Source of the DNA: Rhynchonema sp. JSB1_4
Lineage: Eukaryota > Nematoda > Chromadorea > Monhysterida > Xyalidae
Length of the DNA: 64,000 bases
Direction of reading: 5' to 3'
Assembly (NCBI GenBank): GCA_030248065.1
Contig: JASAMV010003052.1
Coordinates: forward strand, 1-64,000
Part shown: positions 23,901-35,100 of the stretch, piece after piece
How positions within the stretch are numbered: the stretch's first letter is position 1
Layout of the letters: the number at the start of each line of letters is the position of its first letter
The notes under the pieces: model-generated
The model's database searches: none
What the model was told of the DNA's origin: nothing
What the model saw: the letters and a program-made list of their open reading frames with translations, nothing else
Program-made: the position numbers and the translations under genes

Positions 23901-26900
23901 AGCGCCATGCCTGCTGGGCTAAAGCAACGTAGCAACTACGTTAGATCAGCAGACCAGTGCAATGAAGGTCACGTGACGTCGCACTGGCTGTCAGGCTGAC
24001 GCGGGTGTTTGAATGTGGGTGCCAACACACCAATTATTACCATGATGGCAGTGCTGTGACTGGACGGGGGGGGGTCTAGATTCTGTTTTCATTCCAGTTC
24101 TAAAAAAGAAACAGACGCACCTTTTCTTCTTTGACTTTTTCCCAATTCTTTGCTCATCTTCAGCGATAATCTCCTGACGTTGTTTGACAGCTTCGTTCAA
24201 AATTCGCTGCCCCAGCTTGCCGCTGATGAACTGAAGAGAATACCGCACTGTGGAATAGAAGCACAAGCACGGGCTCCCGCTCCTGTTTTCCACACAAGCC
24301 CGAGAAGGCTTAGAGGGTACTTATTAGGATTAGAGAGATGTCGGGTGTCGGGCATAGTTGCAAGTTTTCCGGAAAAATATATTTACTGGAAGAAAACCGT
24401 TTTTTTCGATATTTTTCCGAGCCAAATTTGGGCACCGGTCAAAATGGTGTATATTTGGCACAGTGTGCGCTAAAAATGGTGTATGAAAGGTAATCCTGTT
24501 GAGAAAGTGCAAATAAAAGCCATAAAAGTGCCGGAAAACACTTGAAAAAGTGTGTTTCTGCAATAAAAATAGGTTTTTCCCACAATTTTGACACTTTTTC
24601 AGAAAAGTCCAAAATCCGCCGTGCAATTTTTCCTGAAAAATATATTTCACTGAAAAAAAAACGGTTTTTTGTTCGTTTTTTTCATGAAAAACCGTTTTGT
24701 TCACCTGCAACTATAGTGTCGGGTGCCTAAAAAGTGTAGGTGTCGGGTGTCGTGTCGGGTGCCTCCAGATGTCGGGTGTCGGTTTCACTGAATAATTATT
24801 ACTAATCACTAATAAAACACTGCTATACACTCCTTTCTTTGGCACCAGAGGTGGGAATCCAGTCTCCCTAGGGGAAATTAGTGTACTAGTGTACCTTGGT
24901 CGGGGAAATTAGTGTACCTTAAGGGGGGTCCAACTCCCCCCAGGAACTACACTGCACTACACTATGCTATACCTTGATTTTTGGCGACCCCCCCACCATC
25001 TATCTATCGTCAACAAGTTTGGGTCGACCCCCCAGATTTCGGACTTGGGTCATCTATCTATCGTCAACACATTTGATTGATTATTTGCCAACGTTCGATT
25101 GTCGTGGTCTCATAGTTGACTGAAGATGTCCGACAGATCTTCTGCGCATTTGATCGGGTTACGCCACAGATCGATTTATCGTCAACGTCAACACATTTCG
25201 GGTCCCAATCTATTTATCGTCAACACCCTGGCCAAGTAGGTACTACAGTGCAGTGCTGTGGGTACTTTGGCGGGGCGAGTAGGGTACATTGGTGGAAAAA
25301 ATCGGGGCGGGTAGGGGGGTAGTGTACCTGGGATTTTGGGGGGGAATCCGGTTTGGGGGGAGGGGAGGGGGAAGATTTTTCGGGGCAGGTAGGGTACAAC
25401 ACAAGTTTTTTCGGGTGCCTGTTTTTATGTACTAAAAAGTACATATATCGCGAGCAGCGCCAGATTTATTGCACTTTTTAGGGTTTTCGGTCGAAATTTG
25501 GGCATTTTTGACCTAAAAATGTGCATTTTGAGGGGAATAGTCGGGGCGGGTAGGGTAAAGGGGCGGGGAGCCTAGGGGGGGACCAGAGCGGGGCGGGTAG
25601 GGGGTAGCGTACCAGGGCGGGGCGGGTAGGGTACCATTGGGGGGGACCCCCACCCCTCCCCCCAGCCACAGCACTGCTACACTGGCACTGGCTTGGGGTG
25701 CACTATCTCCCCTCCGAAGTAGCGGGGGGGGGGGGGTGGGCAGTGTTGGAGGTACTCTGGAGGGGTGGATACCTACTGTACCGCGCTCGGAGAGGGGGAT
25801 ACCTACTGTACCAGAGCCGATGGCCTGGGGGGGTTATGTACCTAGGGGGGTTTGGGGGGGGGGTTGGGGGGTTAGGTTTTGGGGTAAAAATTTTGAATGT
25901 GTTTATTATGTGTGGAATAGTGTGAAAACGTAGTATTTGCGTGCGTAGCGCGCGAATTTGGGGTAAGTTGAGGTAAAAACCACTGATTTTACACTAATTT
26001 TGGCCATTTTGGTCATAAATTGGCACTTTTGAGGCAAAATCGGGGGGATACCTACTGTACCGGGGTGAAAATCGGGGGGGATACCTACTGTACCATGCCA
26101 AACATCGGGGGGGATACCTACTGTACCAGGCGAGGGGGGATACCTACTGTACTGGGGGGGGCTACCCCCCCAAACCCCCCCCCCCCACCTCCAACACTGG
26201 GGGTGGGGGTCGGGTCCCCCTGGGTACAGTAAGTAGGTAGGTTGACTGACGCTCCATGCTGGTACAGTAGGTAGGTCGCCGCCCGGCGGCTGGTACAGTA
26301 AGTTGCTATTTTTGGCTCAAAACGGTATAAAATCGGTATTTTTCACACTCCAAATAGGCGAAAAATCGCGCGTTACGCGCGAAATTAGCGTTTTAGAGTA
26401 CATTTTCATCAAAATTTCGACCTAAAAAATTTTCTTCCCCCCAGTAGCTCGGCCGGTACAGTTAGGTAGGTTGCCGCCTCCGTTGCCATTGCCTCCGAAA
26501 AAAACGACGGTTCGCTACAGAGATCGGAAACGGGCCGGGCCGCGATTTTGGACTTGGTCGACCGGGCCGGGCCGGGCCGGGCCGGAGATTTGGGGGGACC
26601 GGGCTAGGGATCGGCGTCGGTGTCGGAAAAAAGTCGGTGTAGGTACCGACACTACTAATGTCGGTGTCGGTGTCGGTGTCGGTCCACAAAAGTGTCGGTT
26701 TTTTTCAGGTGTCGGTAGTGTCGGTCCCCAATTTTTCGGCAGCCAACTACTATTAGAAAAAAAATATATTTCGTACTGATTATGTTCTTTAGTTGTCCAC
26801 AACATATAAAAAAGCGCCAAGCGCTGGTTTTGAACGACCAATTCCTCATACACGGTTCAGTTTCAATTCTGCAGCAGTGCAACACAACAAGAGAACATTT

Positions 26901-29461
26901 TTTTTGGAATCAGATTAATGCCGATTAATGCTGATTAATCAGGCTGCCGCCCGCTGTGTCGCTGTCGCTGCGACTTATGGCGGCGGCGTCTGTCGTTGAT
27001 TGGCTTGTGCTTGGGGTTGGGGTAACAAACTGACTAATAGTCGGTTGAGCAGCGGACGGAGTAGAAATAGGTTTCGGCTTCAGTTTCTTCTTTGCCTCGA
27101 GGAACAATATTTTGATTCAGTCGGGTGCTTGGTCACAATGTGACGGGAAATTGTGATGCTTGATCCTCTCGAATAGGCCAGTTTCTTGTCGCAAATTTTG
27201 CATTGGACCTGCGTTTCTTTGCCGCGCGAGTCCGCCCGGACCAGCTTTGCAAAACCTAGTCGGTTCAGAATATCAAAATCGGTCTCTTTTGACGCCATTT
27301 TAGGCCTGCAAATATGCAAAAATGGTTCGAAATAGGTTTAGCTAACAAAATGAGGGGTTTCGGCGACGCTTTTTATAGTGGCCGATGCCTTTGTACCACT
27401 TCAAACATGAAAACACAAAATTCTGAACAACAAAAGTTGCGCTCATGGTAAAAATCCGGTTCGTTCCAACGTTGAATGTTTCACTGAGAGTGAGAGGCGG
27501 ACAGAACCTGTTTGTTCCTGCGACAAAGAAGGCAAGACGACAAGGCATTTTAGGTCTAAAAATAAGTTTTTAGGGCTAAAAAAGGCAAACTCGGTTTTAC
27601 TGTCGGTGTCGGTCATTTTTTCACTGTCGGTGTCGGTGTCGGCGTGCTTTTTCGCCGGTGTCGGTACTTTCCAAAAAAGTGTCGGTGTCGGTGTCGGTGT
27701 CGGTCTACATGACCGACGCCGATCCCTAGACCGGGCCGGGCCGGGCCGAGCAGCCCGGCCCGGTCCGGCCCGGTATGCCTAAATTCGAACGAAATTACCA
27801 TTTTTTGAACCAAAATTTTCAAAATTTTTAACATTTCCTAGTTCTTGATATTTTCAGTCATCGTTTTGAAGAAAGAAGCAGTGGTGTAGCTACCCATCCC
27901 CCATACCCAGGCCTTTGCAATCAACCCACTGTACCACCAAAAAAGCCTGCCTGTGCCTGCAATCAACCTACCTACTTGTACCGACCGGCCGAGCTAGGGG
28001 GGTCATCCGGGAACCAGAGGTCGCAATCGGGCCGGCCCGACCTCGGGCCGGGCCGCGATTTTGGGCTTTTGGCTCGGGCCGGGCCGGAGATTTGGAGGGT
28101 CGGGCCGGGCCGGGCACCCCGGCCCGAAGCTTCTGAAGTGACTTATTTTACTGAAAAAGTAGGGTTTTTTTGTCAAAAATACTAAAATTTCTGACGGATT
28201 CAGCAAGTAAGTGATCAGTATTGTCCAGTGGTGTGGCTGCCCAGGCGTGCAATCAACCTACTGTACCACCAGAAAGGCCTGCAATCAACCTACCTGCTGT
28301 ACCGGCCGAGCTTGGGGGGAACAAAATTTTTTATGTCTAAGTTTAGATGAAAATGTACTCTAAAACCCTCATTTCGCGCGCAGCGCGCGATTTTTCGATT
28401 ATTTGGAGTGAAAAATATCGATTTTATACTATTTTGAGCCAAAAATAGCAACCTACTACTGTACCAGCCGGGGGGCGGCGACCTACCTACTGCACCAGGA
28501 TGGCGCGTCATCTACCTTACCTACCTACTGTACCTAGGGGGGACCCCCACCCCCCAGCCACACCATTGGTATTGTATTGTCTATCTGGCGACTTTTTCAT
28601 GGAAAACAATGAATTTTCAACCAAAAAAATAGATTCAAAAATCGCAAAAATTATGACAAAAATTGGGTTAAAATCTGAGCCAAAAATTCGGGCCGGGCCG
28701 GGCCGGAGATTTGGGGGCTCGGGCCGGGCCGGGCCGGCCAAACCCGGCCCGATTGCGACCTCTGCCGGTTGCCGGGAACAAAAGTTTTATGCATACATAT
28801 TGATGAGAATGTACTCTTGAGCGCTAATTTCGCGCGTCACGCGCGATTTTTCGCCTGTATGGAGTGAAAAATACCGATTTTAAACCATTTTGAGCCAAAA
28901 ATTATACCTACAACTGTACCAGCCGGGGCGGCGACTTACGTAATGCATCAGGATGGCGCGTCAATCTACCTACCTACCCCTTCCCCCCAGCTGCACCAGT
29001 GAAAACAAGTATTCTGCAGAAAATTTTCGAATTTTTTTCAGCTTTTTGGACTTTTTCAGTTTTCGGCCCTTGAAAATTGGCTGACCGGACCGGGCCGGGC
29101 CGGGCCGACCTCAAGTCAAAACGGGCCGGGCCGGGCCGACCTGCAGCCCTCCACCGGGCCGGGCCGGGCCGGGCCGGACTTTTCGCCGACCGGGCCGGGC
29201 CGACTTTACCCGGCCCGTTTCCGATCTCTGGTTCGCTATCTCCCCCTCCGGACCAGGAACTACACTGTTAAACTTCTTGGTGGTGTCCTTGAAACTGAAA
29301 AGGCTAACCTGCTCGTCAATTTCATCTCCGCCTTGTTCATCTCCCGATTCATTGCGTTTTCTTCTTGATTTTGCCGCTTCGCTTCGAGCGTTCACTTGAT
29401 CAAACAAGGCTCCTGGTTCGTCAATGTGATCGCCCTTCAGCTTTTTCGTTCGTTTACCCAT
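20984..29461 (-). CDS. BYSL: Bystin, 40S ribosomal subunit assembly factor
   Basis: Twelve exons: 29461-29309, 24230-24121, 23189-23045, 22845-22707, 22593-22510, 22406-22256, 22193-22115, 21962-21897, 21616-21501, 21433-21341, 21269-21149 and 21082-20984, giving 451 residues (human 437). The N-terminus is basic ([20 protein letters not shown]) and then acidic ([11 protein letters not shown]). The conserved body includes [129 protein letters not shown] and [20 protein letters not shown]. Bystin (yeast Enp1) rides on pre-40S particles in nucleolus and cytoplasm. Intron 1 is about 5.1 kb and filled with hAT-type elements. Intron 2 contains an antisense LINE remnant. Intron 6 (22255-22194) appears to start with GC instead of GT, which restores the exact length of the human alignment. 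Confidence 0.95.
23256..23760 (+). mobile_element. Non-LTR retrotransposon (LINE) reverse transcriptase remnant
   Basis: Antisense inside bystin intron 2. One frame carries [16 protein letters not shown], the LINE reverse-transcriptase motif GVPQG..LSP. After a frame change comes [12 protein letters not shown], the catalytic YADD box. A third stretch follows with [20 protein letters not shown] and [12 protein letters not shown], the conserved region after the palm domain. The reading frame is broken between these motifs and the 5' and 3' parts of the element are missing, so it is dead. It resembles jockey/CR1/RTE-like clades; the exact clade is uncertain. Confidence 0.8.
24352..24716. repeat. 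AT-rich inverted-repeat element in bystin intron 1
   Basis: CATAGTTGCAAG near 24353 is mirrored by CTGCAACTATAG at 24705-24716. Just inside, AAAAATATATTT(A/C)(A)CTG(A/G)AA-type blocks with AAACCG(T)TTTTTT occur near both ends. Flanking TGTCGGGTG repeats occur on both sides. It is a probable non-autonomous DNA element. Confidence 0.5.
25251..25676. mobile_element. Non-autonomous hAT element A (426 bp) in bystin intron 1
   Basis: The ends are CAGTGCTGTGG and CCACAGCACTG, an 11-bp terminal inverted repeat of hAT type. The flanks are CTACAGTG (25243-25250) and CTACACTG (25677-25684), an 8-bp target-site duplication with one mismatch. The interior is G-rich with several GGGCGGGTAGGGTA blocks. Confidence 0.8.
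25768..26480. repeat. Short-motif repeats and inverted copy of a dispersed 250-bp repeat
   Basis: The phrase GATACCTACTGTACC occurs at least six times between 25768 and 26150. From 26215 to 26480 the reverse complement of a repeat seen at 28255-28535 and 28770-28990 appears. Its shared marks are GTACAGTAGGTAGGTCGCCG, a GCGCGTNACGCGCGAAATTAGC-like palindromic core and CTCGGCCGGTACAG. Confidence 0.7.
26925..27319 (-). pseudogene. hAT/ZBED-type BED zinc-finger fragment
   Basis: The minus-strand frame 27319-27094 starts near [14 protein letters not shown] and contains a BED finger ([17 protein letters not shown], then SRHIVTKHP: CxxC followed by HxxxxH). A second frame, offset by one base, continues with [12 protein letters not shown] and the Gln/Pro-Thr-Ile linker [20 protein letters not shown] that usually follows BED fingers in hAT transposases and ZBED proteins, and ends at 26925. 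No catalytic core follows. Both sides have GTCGGTGTCGG arrays in opposite orientation (about 26590-26700 and 27600-27720). It is a decayed transposase N-terminus or a captured finger. Confidence 0.7.
27879..29001. mobile_element. Non-autonomous hAT element D (about 1.1 kb) with nested element B
   Basis: It starts CAGTGGTGTAGCTACC and ends CAGCTGCACCAGTG, an imperfect inverted repeat. The flanks GAAAGAAG (27871-27878) and AAAACAAG (29002-29009) agree at six of eight positions. Within it lie CGGGCC-rich arrays, two copies of the dispersed 250-bp repeat with the GCGCG palindromic core, and another complete hAT element at 28226-28567. Confidence 0.6.
28226..28567. mobile_element. Non-autonomous hAT element B (342 bp), nested in element D
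   Basis: The ends are CAGTGGTGTGGCTG and CAGCCACACCATTG. The flanks are GTATTGTC (28218-28225) and GTATTGTA (28568-28575), seven of eight identical. It sits inside element D, so it inserted later. Confidence 0.75.
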
Positions 29462-29717
29462 TTTTGTGCCTTCAAACAAAGCAAGGAGTCGCAATGTTTT
29501 TTGCGATTTCGATTTTTTTGATTTTTGATCCACTCCGCTCGCAACACACAAGCTCTTCTTTTCTTTTCTCAATTGTTTTCGGCTGGCCGATCCAGTGCTG
29601 TATTTTTGTAATTGATTACCAACCCATGCGGGCATACCCCCATGCGTCAGCGTTGTTCATGTTCAGGCGCGCTATTCATTCCCAGTTTGCGTTACACTAT
29701 GATTGTGAACCAGTGGA

Positions 29718-30126
29718 CAGTGGTGTCGTAGGGAAATCAAAAAGTCAGGATACCGGATACGCAAAATCCAAAATTTTCGGATACCGGATACCCAAAATGA
29801 AAAATCTCGGATACCAGGGGGGTTGCTCCCTAAAATAAAAATCTCGGATACCCAGGGGGGTTGTTCAAAAAAGGACAATTTTTTAGAGGAAAATCGAGCA
29901 AAATCGGTGTCGAAAGCGCAAAAAATGGTCGTTTTGGGGGTTATGCTTGCGCCAGCAAGCGATTTTGAGCATTTTTTGAGGTAAAAATGGGCGATTTTTA
30001 CAGTTTTCTGAAAAATTTTAGGGTAGGATGCCCCTGGACAAAAAGTCAGGATCTGGGTGAAAAAATCAAGATACCGGATACCGGATACTAGGGGGTAACC
30101 CCCCTCCCCCCCCAACGACACCACTG
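29718..30126. mobile_element. Non-autonomous hAT element C (409 bp)
   Basis: The ends are CAGTGGTGTCGT and ACGACACCACTG, a 12-bp perfect inverted repeat. The flanks CCAGTGGA and CTAGTAGA agree at six of eight positions. The interior repeats GGATACCGGATAC several times near both ends. It lies 256 bp upstream of the bystin start codon, so it sits in or near that promoter. Confidence 0.8.
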
Positions 30127-30564
30127 CTAGTAGATGGCGGCAATTTGCTTCGACAGGAAAACATTAACTCCAGTGGCCAGCCGTACACTGAAAGGCTGCT
30201 ATCGGCAATCGGAATGCAGCGGTGTAGGCGCAGGATTGTTAACAGTGGCTATCTTAAATGTGTTCAAGTAGCCGGTGCGGCGGTGCGGTGGGTGGAAGTC
30301 GCGGTTTGCTCGTTTTCTTTGGTTGACTCGTGGATGTGCATTCTCTTTTGATTTCTGCTTTGCCTTGTTCAAACCTTGGGCCCTGGATTTTGTGTATCAC
30401 CTATTGCGAATGCGAGTTTTGTTTATTGACTGATTGAGCAGTGATGTTATGCGAGAACTGTCACTTCTGTTCTCCCTCGAATCTTGTTAGTTTGGCATGC
30501 ATTTTCCCTGAGGATGGCCGTGGTTGGGAATGTCGGAACTCAGAAGTAACCGGAACCAGCAAAG

Positions 30565-31043
30565 CAGGGTTGGGCAAAAAAACGACGGCGTTTTTTCTTA
30601 AAAAAAAACGACGTTTTTTTTTCAAAAAAACGCCTGGGTCGTTTTTCGTTTTTTTTAAACCCTGAATTTCCTTGATTTTCCCTGATTTTTCAGGGAAAGT
30701 ACCCTGATTATCAAGGAAAATCAATTTTTTGTCCCATTTTTTTTCAAAAAATTTTCGACCAATTTTTACTTTGTCGAGATACGTCGATATACGGAGTTTG
30801 ACTTTCAGTGATGACCCCGGCCAAAGTTGGTCCCACGATGCGGGTCTGATATGGGATCTTAGCAACTCGCTAGAAAAGGGTTGAAACCTGTTTATTTTGC
30901 CTCAGAACACATAGAATGACTTCATTTAACCACGTTTTCTTCCCAACATGAGCGTTTTCCAATTTTTTGGGGGCATATTTTGGTCATCTGGGCGTTTTAA
31001 AAAAAACGATTTTTTTAAAAAAAACGTTTTTTGCCCAACCCTG
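30565..31043. mobile_element. Non-autonomous hAT element E (479 bp)
   Basis: The ends are CAGGGTTGGGCAAAAAAACG and its near mirror CGTTTTTTGCCCAACCCTG. It is flanked by a perfect 8-bp target-site duplication CAGCAAAG at 30557-30564 and 31044-31051. The interior is rich in A and T runs. The exact duplication suggests a fairly recent insertion. Confidence 0.9.
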
Positions 31044-31496
31044 CAGCAAAGTGGCCTACACAATCGGACGCTATCAATTTATCAAACCGGAAAGAGTTGC
31101 GAAAAGTTTGTCGTTTAAACAGACTTTGAACAGGGACGTTTTGCCCTCAAACATTTAACCATTGCGCTATTTTTCTGTCCCTGTGTTTCAGTGTTGTTGC
31201 GTCAGGGAAGGTTGCGAACCCCAAAACTGCTCAGCTGTAAGTCATTGTTCTTTGTGAACGCGAACCATAACAAAGGAGAGAATCCGGGCAGAGTGTTGGT
31301 GAGAAAACCACTTGACCGGGATGCTCCACAAAAGTTCTAGTCCATTGAACACGGAATAAATCCCAATTTCTCGAATCTTCAAATTGAGGGCAATTAGAAC
31401 GCAGGAAAACGTTGTTAAGCTGAACGGCCAGGACCGCCCATCATTTCGCAATTTGCAGCTTATCAATAAAGAACGAACTTCATTCTCTGCTACAAC

Positions 31497-31731
31497 GTAT
31501 ACTCTGACAGTACCTTGGGAGAAACTTTTCAAGCGCGTTGCCTGATCCGTAAAGCACACACAACTGGCGCAGACTGCTGAGTTTCGTAGCATTTCGCAAA
31601 TTACTACGTTAGGCTTGTGTGTTGAGCGGCTGGCAGTCACGTGACCGCTGCAGCTCATACACGCATAATGAGCTTTACGGATCAGGCAACGCGTTTGAAA
31701 ACTTTCTCCCAAGAGTATTGTCGGAGTATAC
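31497..31731. mobile_element. Foldback MITE with ~58-bp terminal inverted repeats
   Basis: The left arm begins GTATACTCTGACAGTAC and runs through CTTGGGAGAAACTTTTCAA to GTTGCCTGATCCGTAAAGC. The right arm is the reverse complement with a few changes and ends at GGAGTATAC. The arms flank about 110 bp of unrelated sequence. TATAC ends suit a TA-targeting (Tc1/mariner-like) element. Confidence 0.8.
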
Positions 31732-32147
31732 TACGCATAAATGTGTACCTATAGCTGACCCATGTTGACTCGCAAGCATATCTAAGCACTCGCCCACCAG
31801 TCGGCTATGGGCTCAAACATCAATCGTTGTTTACTGCCTGCTGGTTGCCTGGCGCTTGCGAAGGCGCCGGTTGCTAGGGGGCCTTGTGCTCACACGTCAA
31901 GCGCATGCAGTTGCATTACGTATGCATGTGTCCTCGCGCGCGTGACTAACAAAGCAGAAGTAAAGCACTGCACGAACCAGCTCTCAGCTAACGGTGGTTG
32001 GGTTTGGTTTTTTGACACCCTAATTCCTCCAGGCACGGTTTCCCAGAATTGCGCCGACTTTGTTTCATTTCTAAATAATATTCAGGCCGCAACTGAATGT
32101 GCCTTATACTCAACTCAGTTGTCCCCACTTGAAATCAATCAATCACA

Positions 32148-35100
32148 ATGACCGAGGCAATCAAAGTGGCCGTTCGAGTTCGGCCGTTCAACGATCGTGA
32201 GAAGGCTCGCAATGCGTCGTTAATTATTGAAATGCCAGATGGCAAACAGACTGGTGGGTTTCAGACTGTTTTTCGCACTGACAGATTGTAAATCGAGGCG
32301 ATAAATAAACTTTGTGAAATATTTGTCTTTGTAGGCATCAAGGATCCTTCGAATATGAAGCTGGATGCCAAGCGTTTTGCGTTCGATCACTCGTACTGGT
32401 CGCACGATCAATATACGGAAGAATCGGACGGGACGTTGAAGGCCAGCGGTGCGAAGTATGCAGACCAGGTGCTGAACTTGCTTTTAAACTATTGATCCAT
32501 GATACATACCATGATTCAGCAACCACGTTGTATACCTAACTGAACTGTCAGCAAATTCGCACTTCAACTGCACTTCAGCGCCGCGTCTACGACGATTTGG
32601 GCCAGGGAGTGTTGGACAATGCGTGGAAGGGCTACAATTGTTCGTTATTCGCCTACGGACAGACTGGTAGTGGCAAATCGTACTCCATGGTCGGCTATGG
32701 GAAAAACAAAGGTGCAGACTGCACCATTCTAATGATTTGATGAATGCTTTATAAACAACACCGCTTTCTGCGTGCAGGAATTATCCCAATCGCATGCGAC
32801 GAACTCTTCAAAATGATCGACGCGAAGCAGGATCCGAACTACGAGTACCAGGTGTCGGTGTCGATGTTCGAAATCTATTGCGAGAAAGTGCGCGATCTGT
32901 TGACCACCAAAGCGCCGCCGAAGGGCGGACTGAAAGTGCGCGAACATCCCAAGAAGGGATTCTACGTCGAAGAGTTGAAAGAATGCCCAGTGGAAAACTA
33001 CGCGGCCATTGAGGGCAAGATGGACGAAGGCAACAAGAATCGAACAATCGCTGGTGAGAGTTCAGATAGAAAACTGCAAATGAATTTGATCAGATAGACG
33101 ACATCTAGTATACTTCCAGCAACAAACATGAACGCAACCAGCTCGCGTGCGCACACGATTGTCAAGATCAATTTCACGCAGAAGGACAAACAGGCCAACA
33201 CGCAAAAAACGTCCATAATTAATTTGGTCGATTTGGCTGGAAGGTGGGCACACTTGGAATTATCGAAAGCCATGCCTAATACCAAGGATCATCGACTTGA
33301 CCGATGACCGAAGCCGTTTTCAGTGAACGACAACAAGACACTGGCGCAACTGGTGATCGCTTGAAGGAGGGCATTGTCATTAACCAGTCATTGTCAACGC
33401 TTGGTCGTGTCATCAAAGGTCAGCCGCGGTTTCGCAAAGAAATAAAATGGAAAACAAGATTGACGTGTCCTAATATCCTTGTTATTCCAGCCTTGCATGA
33501 GCAGCAGACTTCAAAGAAGAAGGTAACGATTCCATACCGTGACTCGGTTCTGACGTCGCTGTTGAAGAACGCTCTGGGTGGCAACAGCAAGACTGTGATG
33601 GTAAGCGAAGGACCTGAGTTATGTTATATATGTAAAATCATTATCGAAATCAGATTTGCAGATCGCGGCATTGAGTCCGGCCGACATTAACTACGATGAA
33701 ACATTGTCAACGCTGAGATTCGGTGCGTGCGCTACACGCATGTTTGTTTTTGATATTAATTTGTCGTTTGTGATAAAGATTGTCTTGATTACAGCTGATC
33801 GAGCCAAATCGATCAAGACGCAGGCCGTGATCAACGAAAGTGAAAGCGACAAACTCATTCGCGAACTGAGAGAAGAGAACGCACGACTGCAGGTGTGAAT
33901 TTATGTTGGCCACACACATAAAAAACCAATAATTATTTTGTTGCGCCAAACAGGCAATGATGAAAAATGGAGGCACCGTGGCCGGAGGCGGTGGTGGTGG
34001 AGGAGGAGATGGAGATGACGATGATGAAGGTACGCGGGAAGTTCACACTCTCAATGTTGTCGAAGATAAATGCTTTTCCTGAACATGACACCAAACTATT
34101 CTTGTCCTGAAATAGAGCTGGCACGAATGAAAGCCGAGCTCGAAAGGAACCGGCTGGAGATGGAAAACATGGAAAAGACGTGGAAGGAGCGATTGACGCA
34201 GGAGGCCGAAGAATCCAAGGTCTGCTGTTTTGTATACCTGTTTGCCCGTGGAGTGCTTGAGGTTGATCGAAGTCTACGAAGCAACCATAACACGCAGGAA
34301 ACTCAACAAGCCAGCACCGAGCAAAACGAAAAGCGAGAAAAGATGGCGCACTTCTGGAATTTGAACGAAGATCCGGCGTTGAGTGACATGATTGTGCATT
34401 TCGTCAACACGGGAACAAGTAAAGTTGGCAACAACAAGAGACAACCTCCGCCTGAAATTGTATTGAGTGGAATGAGGTAAGTCCATCTTTTGCAAACAGC
34501 CCACTTTGAGACGATAGCCCTACAATTGTCCTTCTGACAGCATCGAGAGTGAGCACGCACAGCTGAGCAACAAGGACCACAAGAAAATCACGATCACTCC
34601 TTTGAACGGCGTATCGATTCTGGTGAATGGCAAAGAGATTAGCAAGGAGACACCGCTGAACCACAACGACCGGTTTGTACTCGGAACACGCGTTGCTCAA
34701 TAACTGAACATCACAACGTACACCCCATAAATTCAGCGTTTTGTTCGGTGGCAACCACTTGTACGTGTTCTCGCACCCGAAAGCAAAAAAGAAGGAGAAG
34801 AAGCAAACGGTGACATGGGAGCAAGCGCAGAACGAAATTGCGCAAAGCTCCGGCATTATGGGCCAGCAAGGAAAGGGACGATCGAAAGGTAGCTGCAGCT
34901 GCATACCTACATATGTATCTGGACACTGAGATAGTTTTGCCAAATACTAGCGTGTCAAAGTGTAGCAACGGAACATCGATTTGCTTTGCAGAGGACATGA
35001 TCCTGCAGGAGGAGCTTGTTCAGTTGATGCCTCAAGTGTATAGAGCAAATGCGATGAGTCAAGAATTGAAGAAACCGACAAAGTTTGAGATTGTGCTCGT

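Noticed and set aside
25478..29300. Pro/Gly/Arg-rich frames through GGGCC and GGGGG arrays
   Set aside because: They come from low-complexity transposon interiors and have no splice partners or family features.
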